Positions 40,353 to 48,952 of a stretch of 64,000 nt of DNA are shown piece by piece. Both the position numbers and the translations under genes were made by a program. This stretch comes from Methylibium rhizosphaerae. GTDB lineage: Bacteria > Pseudomonadota > Gammaproteobacteria > Burkholderiales > Burkholderiaceae_C. The notes below the pieces were generated by a model. It did not search any database, was not told the DNA's origin, and saw only the letters and a list, made by a program, of their open reading frames with translations. Every line of letters starts with the position of its first letter. Position 1 is the first letter of the stretch. The stretch covers positions 186,001-250,000 of the forward strand of contig NZ_SWAR01000001.1 in the NCBI RefSeq assembly GCF_006386545.1, in the 5' to 3' direction.

Positions 40353-42335
40353 TCAGCGGCCGCGCCTTCCACCACCGCCACCACCACCGCCACCACCGCC
40401 GCCTCCACCACCCCCCCGACGGCCACCGCCGCCCACCTTGCGGAAGAACGCGTCGGCGCCGATGTAGCCAATGGACGTCTGCATCGGGTCGGGCTGGCGC
40501 GGGCCGCCCTTCTTGTTGCCGCCGCCTTGCGGCCCGCCGTCCTGGCTCGGACGGCCGAAGCCGGCGTTGATGCGCTTCGAACCGGTGGCAAACCGCCGGT
40601 CGAAAGTCTGCTCGAGGGGGTTGGGAATGAACATCGGATCCTGCGGTTCACCGGCATCGCCCATCGGTTGCTGGTTCCCGCGACCCTGGCCTGCGCCACG
40701 GCGCTGGTTCTGCTGCTGGCCGCCCTTCTTGCCGCCCGGCCCGTTGCCCGGCCCCTTGGCCTGCTGGCCGCCACCCTTGCCCTGCTTGTTGCGGCGCCCG
40801 CGATTGCCGCCGCCGCGCTCGCCCTCGGCCTGGCCTTCCGCGTTGCGGGGCTCGCCGCCGGCCAGGCGCCGGATGGCGCGCACGTCGTCGTCGTCGAGTT
40901 CGACCCACACGCCGCGCTTGAGGCCGCGAGGGAGGACCACGGTGCCGTATCGGATGCGGATCAGGCGGCTCACCGCCAACCCCACGGAATCGAACAGCTT
41001 GCGCACTTCGCGATTGCGGCCTTCGGAAATGACCACGCGATACCAGCGGTTGGCACCATCGCCGCCGCCTTCCTCGATGGAGCGGAACGCAGCCTGCTGC
41101 CCGTCGATTTCGACGCCGTCCAGCAGCTTCTGGCGTGATTCGGCGTCCAGCGCACCCAGCACGCGCACCGCGTACTCGCGTTCCACGCCGAAGCGCGGGT
41201 GCATCAGCTGGTTTGCCAGCTCGCCGGAGTTGGTGAACAGCAGCAAGCCTTCGGTGTTGATGTCGAGCCGGCCGACTGACTGCCATTTGCCCTGCTGGAG
41301 CTTGGGCAGGCGACGGAATACCGTCGGGCGGTTCTCGGGGTCGTTGTGTGTGACCACCTCACCCACCGGCTTGTGATAGGCCAGCACGCGTGCCGGTGGC
41401 GGCGCGATGCGCAGCTTGATGGTCTTGCCGCTCACCTTGACCTGGTCGCCGAACGAAATGCGCTGGCCGATATGTGCCGGCTCGCCGTTGACCGAGATGC
41501 GCCCCTCCAGGATGAGCTGCTCCATGTCGCGACGCGAGCCGATGCCGGCCTGTGCCAGCACCTTGTGCAGCTTCGGCGCCTCAGGCTCCGGGCGCAGCAC
41601 CCGCTTGGTCGGCTCGGCGTCCGCCTCTTCGAGAGGCTCCATGTCGTTGTCGTATTCGTCGGACTGCACCTCGGCGAAACGCTCGACGGCCAGCGCCTGC
41701 AACTGGGCGCCACGTCCGGCGCCACGCTGCTGTTGCGGCTGCTGTTGCGGTGGCTGCTGTTGTTGCGGCTGCTGGTCGCCGGCAGCGCGTTCGCCACGGC
41801 TGCGGTCGCGGCGACGGTTGCGGCCGCGGCGGCCCCGGCCTTCGCCTTCGGCGGCCGCATCCAACGCACCTTCCCCTTCGCCCTCACTGGAGTCCTCGGC
41901 CTCTGCCCGGCTTTCGCCAGCGTCGGTCGCCGCCACGACTGCTGCCACAACCGGCTCCTGCGTCAGCTCGGCACGCGCCGGTTCGGTCACCGGGGCGGGC
42001 TCGCTGCGCTGCGGCGCTGGCTCGGTTTGCCCGGTCACCACTGCGCTTTCGCTGGCCGCCACGGCTTCCTCGGCAGCCGCCTTGCGCCGGCGCGGGCGCT
42101 TCGCGGGCGCCGCCGCAGCCTCGGTCGTCGCAGCCGCGTCGGCGGCCTCAGCCGGTGGTGGCGAGTCCGCCGCGGCCGAGCCCTCCTGCACCGGCTTGTC
42201 AGCCGCCTTGCGGGTGGTTCGCCGGCGTCGCACCGGCGCGTCCTGCGCAGCAGGCTCCTGTGCTTCGTTGCTGGCGTTCGCCTCGCCGTCGTTGACTTCG
42301 GTGGGCGCAGGCAAGCTGTCGTCGGGTGCGTTCAT
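40353..42335 (-). CDS. rluB: 23S rRNA pseudouridine synthase RluB with long disordered ends
   Basis: Pseudouridine synthase of the RsuA/RluB/E/F family, expected to modify U2605 of 23S rRNA. The folded core lies in roughly residues 235-490: an S4 domain (LHKVLAQAGIGSRRDMEQLI) and the catalytic domain with the Asp motif GRLDINTEGLLLFT. At 660 aa it is more than twice the size of E. coli RluB. The N-terminal ~235 residues are Ala/Glu/Pro-rich with Arg/Lys and Gln clusters. The C-terminal ~170 residues are Gly/Gln/Arg-rich and end in about 16 consecutive Gly, then RRGR. ATG at 42335 is preferred over an upstream TTG. Confidence 0.9.
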   Translation of the reverse strand: MNAPDDSLPAPTEVNDGEANASNEAQEPAAQDAPVRRRRTTRKAADKPVQEGSAAADSPPPAEAADAAATTEAAAAPAKRPRRRKAAAEEAVAASESAVVTGQTEPAPQRSEPAPVTEPARAELTQEPVVAAVVAATDAGESRAEAEDSSEGEGEGALDAAAEGEGRGRRGRNRRRDRSRGERAAGDQQPQQQQPPQQQPQQQRGAGRGAQLQALAVERFAEVQSDEYDNDMEPLEEADAEPTKRVLRPEPEAPKLHKVLAQAGIGSRRDMEQLILEGRISVNGEPAHIGQRISFGDQVKVSGKTIKLRIAPPPARVLAYHKPVGEVVTHNDPENRPTVFRRLPKLQQGKWQSVGRLDINTEGLLLFTNSGELANQLMHPRFGVEREYAVRVLGALDAESRQKLLDGVEIDGQQAAFRSIEEGGGDGANRWYRVVISEGRNREVRKLFDSVGLAVSRLIRIRYGTVVLPRGLKRGVWVELDDDDVRAIRRLAGGEPRNAEGQAEGERGGGNRGRRNKQGKGGGQQAKGPGNGPGGKKGGQQQNQRRGAGQGRGNQQPMGDAGEPQDPMFIPNPLEQTFDRRFATGSKRINAGFGRPSQDGGPQGGGNKKGGPRQPDPMQTSIGYIGADAFFRKVGGGGRRGGGGGGGGGGGGGGGGRRGR

Positions 42336-42346
42336 GCGTGTGGGCG

Positions 42347-43159
42347 TCAAGCCTGGTGTTGTGACGATGGTTCATCGTCGATAGCTGAAGCTGCATCGTC
42401 GGCGGAAGGTTCCGCCACCTCGGGCGGCTTGTCCGCCGCAGCTGCATTGATCTCGTGGGCGCCGACCGTTTCGTCGGTGAAGGCGGCGGAATCCGCTGCC
42501 TCGGGAATTGCCTGTGGGGCGGCGTCGGGGCCGGCTTCGGAGGCAGCCGGCTCTACGGCCACTTCATCGCCCCCGTCTCGCGAGCTCATCGCATCGAGCA
42601 GCGAGGCTTGCTCGGGCAACGCCTCCTGCAGAGCCGCGGCCGCCGGCGCCATGCCATCGAGGGCCGGCAGTTGCTCGAGCGAGGCAAGGCCCAGGTCGTC
42701 GAGAAACTGGCGGGTCGTCGCATACAGCGCCGGCCGGCCGGGAGCCTCCCTGTAGCCGATCGCATCGATCCAGCCGCGGTCTTCGAGCTGCTTGATGATC
42801 TGGCTGCTGACGGTCACGCCACGGATGTCTTCGATGTCCCCGCGGGTGACCGGCTGGCGGTAGGCAATGATCGCCAGCGTCTCCATCGTGGCGCGCGAAT
42901 ACTTCGGCGGCTTTTCCGGATGCAGGCGGTCGAGGTACTCGCGCATCTCCGGACGGCTCTGGAAGCGCCAGCCGGTCGCCAGCGCCACCAGTTCGACGCC
43001 GCGCCCCTCCCAGTCGCGCACCAGTTCGTCGAGCAGGCTGCGCAAGGTGTCGGGATTGATCTGGTCGTCGAACAGCGTACGCATGTCGCGCAGCGGCATG
43101 GGCTGCTGCGCGCAGATGAGCGCGGTCTCTAGGACGCGCTTTGCATCCTCAGTGTTCAT
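42347..43159 (-). CDS. scpB: Chromosome segregation and condensation protein ScpB
   Basis: Kite subunit of the SMC-ScpAB condensin. The 270-aa product has two winged-helix domains in residues ~1-180, with the family motif YSRATMETLAIIAYRQPVTR followed by GDIEDIRG. The last ~90 residues form an acidic, Ala/Asp/Glu-rich tail that looks disordered. The start is ATG at 43159. It is followed directly by rluB, a frequent pairing. scpA and smc are not in the window. Confidence 0.95.
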   Translation of the reverse strand: MNTEDAKRVLETALICAQQPMPLRDMRTLFDDQINPDTLRSLLDELVRDWEGRGVELVALATGWRFQSRPEMREYLDRLHPEKPPKYSRATMETLAIIAYRQPVTRGDIEDIRGVTVSSQIIKQLEDRGWIDAIGYREAPGRPALYATTRQFLDDLGLASLEQLPALDGMAPAAAALQEALPEQASLLDAMSSRDGGDEVAVEPAASEAGPDAAPQAIPEAADSAAFTDETVGAHEINAAAADKPPEVAEPSADDAASAIDDEPSSQHQA

Positions 43160-43411
43160 GGAATCCGTTTCACTCTTGGCGGCCGATCAGGCGGCCACGG
43201 GGCTGGAGCCTGGCGGGCATCGCACCTGTCGTACTGCCCCGTCTTCGAGGGTTCGGGGCGCGGCGTGGTGCGGATGCCGGGGACCGTTGCGGCTGGTGCC
43301 TGTACAGCAGGAGGGGCTCCGAACACCGCTTGGGTTCTTGAGGCAGAGGCCGGTTCGTGAGCCGGAACATCCATCTGCGCCAGGAAAGCTGGGCGCCATT
43401 GTACCGAAGCC
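43160..43411. other. 252-base gap between rluD and scpB, probable scpB leader
   Basis: No credible gene is visible; the short open frames here are Pro/Arg-rich and without homologue-like features. A candidate -10 lies at its upstream end (43398-43403), so most of the gap would be transcribed as a ~230-base leader of scpB. Within it are several GC-rich inverted repeats, for example around 43180-43200 and 43350-43365. The function, if any, is unknown. Confidence 0.45.
43398..43403 (-). promoter_or_regulatory. Candidate -10 box (TACAAT) for scpB-rluB
   Basis: GGTACAATGG on the minus strand, just after the rluD stop, with CTGCCA at 18 bases as a possible -35. It would start a long leader transcript ahead of scpB. 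Confidence 0.4.
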
Positions 43412-44410
43412 TCAGGGCGTCTGGCAGATCTGTTGCCACGCCGCCATCAGGTCGGGGGGCAGCGGGGCTTCGAACGCAAGGGATTCTCCGTTCACCGGGT
43501 GAGCGAAGCCGAGCCTCGCTGCATGCAGCGCCTGGCGCCCGAGCCCCAGCAGCGGTCTGCCGCCATAGGTGGCGTCCGCCACGAGCGGGTGCCCGCGGGA
43601 GGCCAGGTGCACGCGGATCTGGTGGGTGCGGCCGGTGTGCAGCGCGCAACGGACCGCGCTGATGACATGCCCGCCCGCATCGGTCGCCACCGCCAGCCGC
43701 TCGACGTCGGTGCGCGCCGGCTTGCCCCCTCCCACGACAGCCATGCGAACCCGGGAAACCGGGTCACGGCCGATGGGCGCATCGACGGAAAACGGCCCCG
43801 CGGGGACCGCACCGTGGGCCAGCGCGAGGTATTGCCGCCGGACCTCGCGGGCGGCAATGGCGCGCACGAGCGCGGTGACCGCGGTGAGGGTCTTTCCCAC
43901 CACCATCAGGCCACTGGTGTCCTTGTCGAGGCGGTGCACGATGCCCGCCCGCGGCAGCGTTGCCGCCTCCGGGTGGTGGGCCAGCAGGCCGTTGAGCAGG
44001 GTGCCCGACCAGTTGCCGGCCGCCGGGTGCACCACCAGCCCCGCCGGCTTGTCGATCACCAGGAGGTGAGCGTCTTCGTGGACGATGGCCAGGGCGACCG
44101 GCTCCGGCCGGAAGGCGCGGCTCTCGGCCGGCGGCACGAGGTCGATCTCGACACGCTGTCCGAGCAACAGCTTGCGCGATGCGGTGGTCGCCACCCGCCC
44201 GTCCACTTGCACGCGGCCCTGCTCGATGAGCCCCTGGAGGTGGCTGCGCGAGAACTCCGGCGCCATGGCCACCAGCGCCTTGTCCAGGCGTTGCGCATGG
44301 CCGGCGTCGTCCACGACGGCGCTGCGCCGCTCGGCTTCGCCGCCGGCGGGCTCGGCCGCCTCGGTGTCGTCGTCCGGGTCGCTGGGCAGGGTGGCGGAAG
44401 GGGCGCTCAT
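43412..44410 (-). CDS. rluD: 23S rRNA pseudouridine synthase RluD
   Basis: Forms pseudouridines 1911, 1915 and 1917 in helix 69 of 23S rRNA. The 332-aa product has an acidic N-terminal leader (about 35 residues), an S4 domain (RLDKALVAMAPEFSRSHLQG), and the catalytic domain with the motif GIVHRLDKDTSGLMVV. HTGRTHQIRVHL is also conserved. It diverges from bamD, the usual bacterial neighbour arrangement. There is no clear Shine-Dalgarno, and the ATG overlaps the candidate bamD -10 box. Confidence 0.95.
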   Translation of the reverse strand: MSAPSATLPSDPDDDTEAAEPAGGEAERRSAVVDDAGHAQRLDKALVAMAPEFSRSHLQGLIEQGRVQVDGRVATTASRKLLLGQRVEIDLVPPAESRAFRPEPVALAIVHEDAHLLVIDKPAGLVVHPAAGNWSGTLLNGLLAHHPEAATLPRAGIVHRLDKDTSGLMVVGKTLTAVTALVRAIAAREVRRQYLALAHGAVPAGPFSVDAPIGRDPVSRVRMAVVGGGKPARTDVERLAVATDAGGHVISAVRCALHTGRTHQIRVHLASRGHPLVADATYGGRPLLGLGRQALHAARLGFAHPVNGESLAFEAPLPPDLMAAWQQICQTP

Positions 44411-44415
44411 ATACT
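44410..44415 (+). promoter_or_regulatory. Candidate -10 box (TATACT) for bamD
   Basis: TATACT overlaps the rluD start codon on the opposite strand and lies 46 bases before the bamD ATG. No good -35 is present. Use of this box would make bamD and rluD expression physically interlocked. Confidence 0.45.
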
Positions 44416-44460
44416 GTCGGCTCTTTGCACGAGAAGCGGCTCGGCCGCGGGTCGAAGTTG

Positions 44461-45282
44461 ATGAACCTGTTCTGCTTGAAGGATCGCGGCCTGCACTGGC
44501 TGCGATGCGCGGTCGCCGTCGCGGCGGTAGGCCTTGTGAGCGCGTGCGGCTCGATGTCGAGAGACGAGTTCGCCGGCACCAGCAATGAAAAATTGTATGA
44601 GGATGCCCGCGACGAGATCTCCGCCGGCAACTACGAGCGGGCGATCAAGATGTTCGAGAAGCTCGAAGGCCGTGCGGCAGGCACTCTGCTGTCGCAGCAA
44701 GCGCAGCTCGATCTGGCGCACGCCTACTACAAGACAGGCGAGAAGGCGCAGGCCCTCTCGACCGTGGAGCGCTTCATCAGGCTGCATCCGTCCAGCCCGG
44801 CAATCGACTACGCCCACTACCTGCAGGGCCTGATCAACTTCAATGACGATCTCGGCCTGCTCGGCAAGCTCTCGAGGCAGGACCTCTCCGAGCGCGACCA
44901 GCAGGCCGCGCGCGACTCGTACCAGTCGTTCAAGCAGCTGATCGAGCAGTTTCCGGACTCCAAGTACGCACCGGACGCCCGGCTGCGCATGAACTACATC
45001 ATCAACTCGCTGGCCGCCTACGAAGTGCACGTGGCGCGCTACTACTACCGCCGCGGCGCCTATGTCGCGGCCGCCAACCGCGCGCAGCAGGCCGTGCAGG
45101 ACTTCCGCAGCGCACCGGCCGCCGAAGAGGCGCTCTACATCATGGCGCGCAGCTACGACCGCCTGGGTCTGGCCCAGCTTCGCGACGATGCAGAACGTGT
45201 GCTCAAGCAGAACTTCCCGGAGAGCGGCTTCCTGACGGGTGGCTTCCGGACGGAAGACAAGCCCTGGTGGCAGCTCTGGTGA
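44461..45282 (+). CDS. bamD: BAM complex lipoprotein BamD
   Basis: Essential outer-membrane lipoprotein that binds BamA and substrates. The 273-aa precursor starts MNLFCLKDRG and has lipobox GLVSACGS (cysteine near residue 30). Five TPR-like repeats follow, starting NEKLYEDARDEISAGNYERA; YAHYLQGLINF and the C-terminal PESGFLTGG are conserved. An in-frame ATG at 44425 is possible but would lengthen the signal peptide unusually. Transcription runs opposite to rluD. Confidence 0.95.
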   Translation: MNLFCLKDRGLHWLRCAVAVAAVGLVSACGSMSRDEFAGTSNEKLYEDARDEISAGNYERAIKMFEKLEGRAAGTLLSQQAQLDLAHAYYKTGEKAQALSTVERFIRLHPSSPAIDYAHYLQGLINFNDDLGLLGKLSRQDLSERDQQAARDSYQSFKQLIEQFPDSKYAPDARLRMNYIINSLAAYEVHVARYYYRRGAYVAAANRAQQAVQDFRSAPAAEEALYIMARSYDRLGLAQLRDDAERVLKQNFPESGFLTGGFRTEDKPWWQLW

Positions 45283-45312
45283 CGCGGCGCGGATGAGAGC
45301 CGCTGCAGCGGC

Positions 45313-47295
45313 TCAATGCCGCTGCGCCAGAACCGCCAGCCACTCCTTCGCTTCGCTCTCGCTGGCCAACGGTGTCATTTCGGGCAGGGCCGCCCGCAGC
45401 CGGCGCCCGTAGTTCATCTGCGCCATGCGCGGGTCGCAGATCACCAGCAGCCCATGGTCCGACTCGGTACGGATCAGACGCCCGGCCCCTTGCTTCAATG
45501 ACACCGCCGCCTCGGCGACGAAGTAGTCGCTGAAGGCATTGCGCCCTTCGGCTTCGAGGCGCTTCACCCGCGCCTCCACGAGGGGATCGTTCGGGGGCGG
45601 GAACGGCAGCTTGTCGATGACCACGCACTGCAGCGCGTCGCCGGGCACGTCGATGCCTTCCCAGAAGCTCTGCGAGCCCACCAGCACGCTGCGCGGCGTG
45701 GCCAGGAACTGCTGCAGCAGCTGCCGCTTGGGCGAGCGCCCCTGCACCAGCAACTGGATCGACCCTCCCGGCGCCGTTGCCAGCGGCTCGGCCAGCACCT
45801 CGCTGATGGTCTGCAGCGCACGCAGCGTGGTAGTCAGCACGAAGGTGCGCCCTCCAAGGGCATGCGCGAGTTCGATGGCGAGCCGGGCCACCGCCGCCGG
45901 ATGCCCCGGCTCGTTCGGCTTCGGAAAGGCACGCGGCACGTACAACCGGGCCTGCGCCGCATAGTCGAACGGGCTGCCCACGCGCAGCGTACGCGCCCCC
46001 TCGAGCCCGGCCGCCTCGGTGAACCACGACAGACTGTCGTCGTCGCCGAGCGTCGCCGAGGTGAAGACCCAGGCCTTGGGGGCACGTTCGATCTGTTCGC
46101 GCATCGCCTCTCGCACGTCCAGCGGCGACTCCACCAGACGGGCTTGGTGCGCGGTGAGGTCGATCCAGCGCACCTGGCCCGGCGCCGCAGGCAGCAGGAA
46201 AGCCCGTGCACGCTGTTCTAGGGTGTGTGCACGCTCGACCAGCTTGACGAAGTCGGGCGACAGCTCGCTCACCGTGTCGAGCCCCTCATGCGCCGCGGCG
46301 CAGGCGCGCGCCAGCGCCTCGAGGGCCAGGCGGAACTCCTCGCGCGCCCCACGCTCCTCCCAGCGCAGCTTGAGGGCGCTGCGCACGTCGCGCAGGGCGC
46401 CGGCCGCTGCGATGCGCAGGTCGCGAGCGGCTCGATCGCAATGGGCGGCCAGGTCGTTCCAGGGCACGAGGCCACGGGCCTGCTGCAGGCCTGCGGCCAG
46501 CATGTCGCGCGCGAAATCGAGCACCTGGCTGGTGCCGAGCGTGGCGCCGAGGAACTGCACACCCGCTTCCGCCAGCTGATGCGCCTCATCGAACACCGCG
46601 ATGTCGACGCTCGGCAGCAACTCCGCCACGCCGCTGTCGCGCAGCGCCACGTCGGCAAAGAAGAGGTGATGGTTGATCACCACCACGTCGGCGGCCATCG
46701 CGTCGCGGCGCGCCTTCATCACGTGGCAGCTGCGGTATTCGGGGCACTCGGAGCCCAGGCAGTTCTCGCGCGTGGAGGTGACGAGCGGAATGACGGGCGA
46801 GCGTTCGTCCAGCCCCTCGAGCTCGGCCAGGTCGCCGCTCACCGTGCCGTGGGACCAGGTCTCGATGCGCGCCAGGGCGCGCACCGCAAACCGGTCTGGC
46901 AGCTCGGCGGACTGGCGCGCCTGGGCGAGCCGGTGCAGGCACAGGTAGCTGCCGCGGCCTTTCAGCAGCGCCGTCGTCACCGGCACCTGCAGGGCTTCAC
47001 GCAGTCGCGGCAGGTCGCGCAGGTACAGCTGGTCCTGCAGGCTCTTCGTGGCTGTGCTGATGAGCGCCCGGCCGCCGGACAGCAGCGTGGGCACGAGGTA
47101 GGCGAAGGTCTTGCCCACGCCTGTGCCGGCCTCGGCCACGAGCACATCCTTCGCGTCGATGGCTGCCGCCACTTCGCTGGCGAAGCGCACCTGCACCTCG
47201 CGCTCGCGATAGCCGGCATCGGCACCGGCCAGGGCGCCGCTGGGCGCGAACGCAGCGGCCACAGCCTCCTGCAGCTCAGAGGCGGGTTCACTCAC
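45313..47295 (-). CDS. DinG/YoaA-family ATP-dependent DNA helicase
   Basis: Superfamily 2, XPD-like iron-sulfur helicase involved in DNA repair and tolerance of replication stress. The 660-aa product has the Walker A motif EAGTGVGKT (residue ~55), the DEAH box VFDEAHQ, four cysteines for the 4Fe-4S cluster (one in SYLCLHR, three in CLGSECPEYRSC), and C-terminal helicase motifs SQSFWEGIDVPG and QGAGRLIRTESD. Size and motifs fit YoaA better than the longer DinG, but this is not decisive. It is coupled to the DUF465 gene upstream by ATGA overlap. Confidence 0.9.
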   Translation of the reverse strand: MSEPASELQEAVAAAFAPSGALAGADAGYREREVQVRFASEVAAAIDAKDVLVAEAGTGVGKTFAYLVPTLLSGGRALISTATKSLQDQLYLRDLPRLREALQVPVTTALLKGRGSYLCLHRLAQARQSAELPDRFAVRALARIETWSHGTVSGDLAELEGLDERSPVIPLVTSTRENCLGSECPEYRSCHVMKARRDAMAADVVVINHHLFFADVALRDSGVAELLPSVDIAVFDEAHQLAEAGVQFLGATLGTSQVLDFARDMLAAGLQQARGLVPWNDLAAHCDRAARDLRIAAAGALRDVRSALKLRWEERGAREEFRLALEALARACAAAHEGLDTVSELSPDFVKLVERAHTLEQRARAFLLPAAPGQVRWIDLTAHQARLVESPLDVREAMREQIERAPKAWVFTSATLGDDDSLSWFTEAAGLEGARTLRVGSPFDYAAQARLYVPRAFPKPNEPGHPAAVARLAIELAHALGGRTFVLTTTLRALQTISEVLAEPLATAPGGSIQLLVQGRSPKRQLLQQFLATPRSVLVGSQSFWEGIDVPGDALQCVVIDKLPFPPPNDPLVEARVKRLEAEGRNAFSDYFVAEAAVSLKQGAGRLIRTESDHGLLVICDPRMAQMNYGRRLRAALPEMTPLASESEAKEWLAVLAQRH

Positions 47296-47495
47296 GCGGG
47301 TTCTTTCGGGGAGAGGTCGGCTTCGAGGCGGGCAATCTGGTCTCTCAGCATCAGGCGACGCTTCTTCAATCGGCGCAAGGCCAGTTCATCCTTGGCCGGC
47401 TCGGTCGCTGTCTGGTCGATCAGGCTGTCGAGGTCAGCATGTTCGATGCGCAGTTCGATCAGGCGGCGCTGCGGAGAGTGCAAGTTGTCGTCCAT
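47292..47495 (-). CDS. DUF465/YdcH-family small protein
   Basis: A 67-aa, highly charged, all-helical protein (IELRIEHADLDSLIDQTA, LKKRRLMLRDQIARLE), the pattern of the YdcH/DUF465 family. The function is unknown; family members are short coiled coils. Its stop overlaps the start of the helicase gene as ATGA, so the two are one transcription unit led by a TATAAT box about 50 bases upstream. Confidence 0.85.
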   Translation of the reverse strand: MDDNLHSPQRRLIELRIEHADLDSLIDQTATEPAKDELALRRLKKRRLMLRDQIARLEADLSPKEPA

Positions 47496-47542
47496 GGCGC
47501 ACGCGTGCGGGTGGTTTTCGAGATTCGAACGAACCCAAAACG

Positions 47543-47548
47543 ATTATA
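47543..47548 (-). promoter_or_regulatory. Consensus -10 box (TATAAT) for the DUF465-helicase unit
   Basis: Perfect TATAAT on the minus strand, 47 bases before the DUF465 start; the -35 region is weak (CCGTTG at 17 bases). It overlaps the plus-strand TATAGT of the divergent phosphatase gene by four bases, so the two promoters cannot easily be occupied together. Confidence 0.6.
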
Positions 47549-47550
47549 GT
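47545..47550 (+). promoter_or_regulatory. Candidate -10 box (TATAGT) for the PP2C gene
   Basis: TATAGT lies eight bases before the ATG of the phosphatase gene. A start site at normal distance would fall at or just before the ATG, implying a leaderless or near-leaderless mRNA. No Shine-Dalgarno is visible before this ATG, in agreement. Confidence 0.45.
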
Positions 47551-47558
47551 TTTCGCCC

Positions 47559-48326
47559 ATGAGCACAACGGCCCAGGGATACCGCCTCACCGCCGCCACC
47601 GGTATTCACCGTGGCGATCGGATGTACCAGCAGGACCAGGTGGAGATCCTGCCCCACACCCGGGTGCCAGGCTGCCTGTTGGCCGTCGTGGCCGACGGCA
47701 TGGGGGGCAAGAGCGGCGGGCGCAAGGCGGCCGACCAGGTGATCCTCACTGCCAAGCAGCTGTTCGAGCGTTACGCACCGGCCAAGGACGACCCGGCCGA
47801 GGCGCTGAAGCAGGTGGTGCTCGAGTCGCACCTGATGATCAAGCTCACCGCGATCACGGCCGAGGAAGAGCCGCACAGCACGGTGGCCGCCTTCCTCATC
47901 AACCCGACACGCGAGTGCGACGTCATCCATGCCGGCGATTCGCGCGTGTACCACTTCCGCGGCCCCGACATGGTGAGCCGCACCACCGACCACTCCTTCG
48001 TGCAGCGGCTGGTCGACGAAGGCCAGATCACCGAAGACGAGGCCAACACGCATCCGCAAGCCAACCTGCTGACCGGCTGCCTGGGCACCTACCAGGACCC
48101 GCCGCTCACGCTGCACCGGATCGACCGCCTCGAGATCGGCGACAGCCTGCTGGCCTGCAGCGACGGCCTGTGGCACTACTTCACCCCCAAGGAACTGGGC
48201 GCCATCGTGCACACCCTGCCGCCGCGCGAAGCCAGCGAAATGCTCATCAGCAAGGCCCGGCACCGCGCCCGCCAGGGTGGCGACAACCTCTCGCTCGCGC
48301 TGGTGCGAGTCGAACCGCTGGCCTGA
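47559..48326 (+). CDS. PP2C-family protein serine/threonine phosphatase
   Basis: Metal-dependent phosphatase of the PPM family. The 255-aa single-domain product has the metal-binding residues in HRGDRMYQQDQ, VADGMGGKSGG, LLACSDGLW and GGDNLSLALV, the standard order for bacterial PP2C (Stp/PrpC type). AGDSRVYHFRG is also conserved. No partner Ser/Thr kinase lies beside it, although such pairs are common; it may be elsewhere. The start ATG at 47559 is the only sensible one. Confidence 0.93.
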   Translation: MSTTAQGYRLTAATGIHRGDRMYQQDQVEILPHTRVPGCLLAVVADGMGGKSGGRKAADQVILTAKQLFERYAPAKDDPAEALKQVVLESHLMIKLTAITAEEEPHSTVAAFLINPTRECDVIHAGDSRVYHFRGPDMVSRTTDHSFVQRLVDEGQITEDEANTHPQANLLTGCLGTYQDPPLTLHRIDRLEIGDSLLACSDGLWHYFTPKELGAIVHTLPPREASEMLISKARHRARQGGDNLSLALVRVEPLA

Positions 48327-48340
48327 TCGAAAAAGAGCCG

Positions 48341-48952
48341 TCAGGGCTTCGGGCCGCCGACGGCCGAAGCTGCCGGCACCGGCAACGGCGCAGCCCGTTC
48401 GCGCTTGGCCGCCCGCTCGGCCCGCCGCCTTTCAACCGACGCACGGTGTTCTGCCGCCTGCTTGCGGCGAGCGCGTTCGGCCTGCGCCGCCTGGGCCGCC
48501 CCGCGTTCCGATGACCTGGCGCCGGACGCCGCGGCAGAAGCCTCTTCCGCGGGTTCAGGCTTCGCTGCACTGGCCATGGCGCTGGCAGGCACCGCGGCCG
48601 CACGCGGCTTCGGCTCCCGCAGCGGGCGGGGCGGCGCTGCCGCCGCGGCGCTCTGCGCGCCGACCTTTTCATGGATGCGGCGCATCCGGTCGGCCGCCCT
48701 CCTCTGGCGCTCGGCGTCGTCCAGCGCCTGCTGCCGCACCCGCACCTGGTCCAGCGCAGTGCGCCTGTCCCTTTGCGCCGCATCCAGGCAGGCGGTGACG
48801 AAAAACTCCTGCTGGCAGGCCTGCGCCCTTTCGGCGTGACGCGATTCGATGGCGCCCCGTTCGGCCGCCAGCCGGGATCGCTCCGACGGCTCCTGCGCCC
48901 CAGCAACCAGGACGCAACCCACCAGCACCGCCAGGCAAGCGATCGTCTTCAT
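48341..48952 (-). CDS. Exported Ala/Arg-rich coiled-coil protein, function unknown
   Basis: A 203-aa protein with a signal peptide (MKTIACLAVLVGCVLVAGAQ, cleaved about residue 19). Residues ~25-95 are strongly charged and helical (RSRLAAERGAIESRHAERA, ERQRRAADRMRRIHEK) and include a Cys pair, in AQACQQEF and TACLDA, that could form a disulfide. The remainder is Ala/Pro/Lys/Arg-rich and probably disordered. I do not recognise the family. It follows zapE with an ATGA overlap. Confidence 0.65.
   Translation of the reverse strand: MKTIACLAVLVGCVLVAGAQEPSERSRLAAERGAIESRHAERAQACQQEFFVTACLDAAQRDRRTALDQVRVRQQALDDAERQRRAADRMRRIHEKVGAQSAAAAAPPRPLREPKPRAAAVPASAMASAAKPEPAEEASAAASGARSSERGAAQAAQAERARRKQAAEHRASVERRRAERAAKRERAAPLPVPAASAVGGPKP

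Noticed and set aside
40366-40432. CCACCACCG repeats that look like a CRISPR array or minisatellite
   Set aside because: The repeats encode the glycine run at the RluB C terminus in frame and have no spacers.
43156-43374. A 72-codon minus-strand frame in the rluD-scpB gap
   Set aside because: Pro/Ala/Arg-rich with no recognisable features, no Shine-Dalgarno, and competing frames of similar length in the same gap.
45297-45314. An 18-base perfect palindrome at the bamD/helicase convergent ends as a terminator
   Set aside because: It has no loop and no T tract and overlaps the helicase stop codon; the palindrome is real, but a terminator call is not supported.
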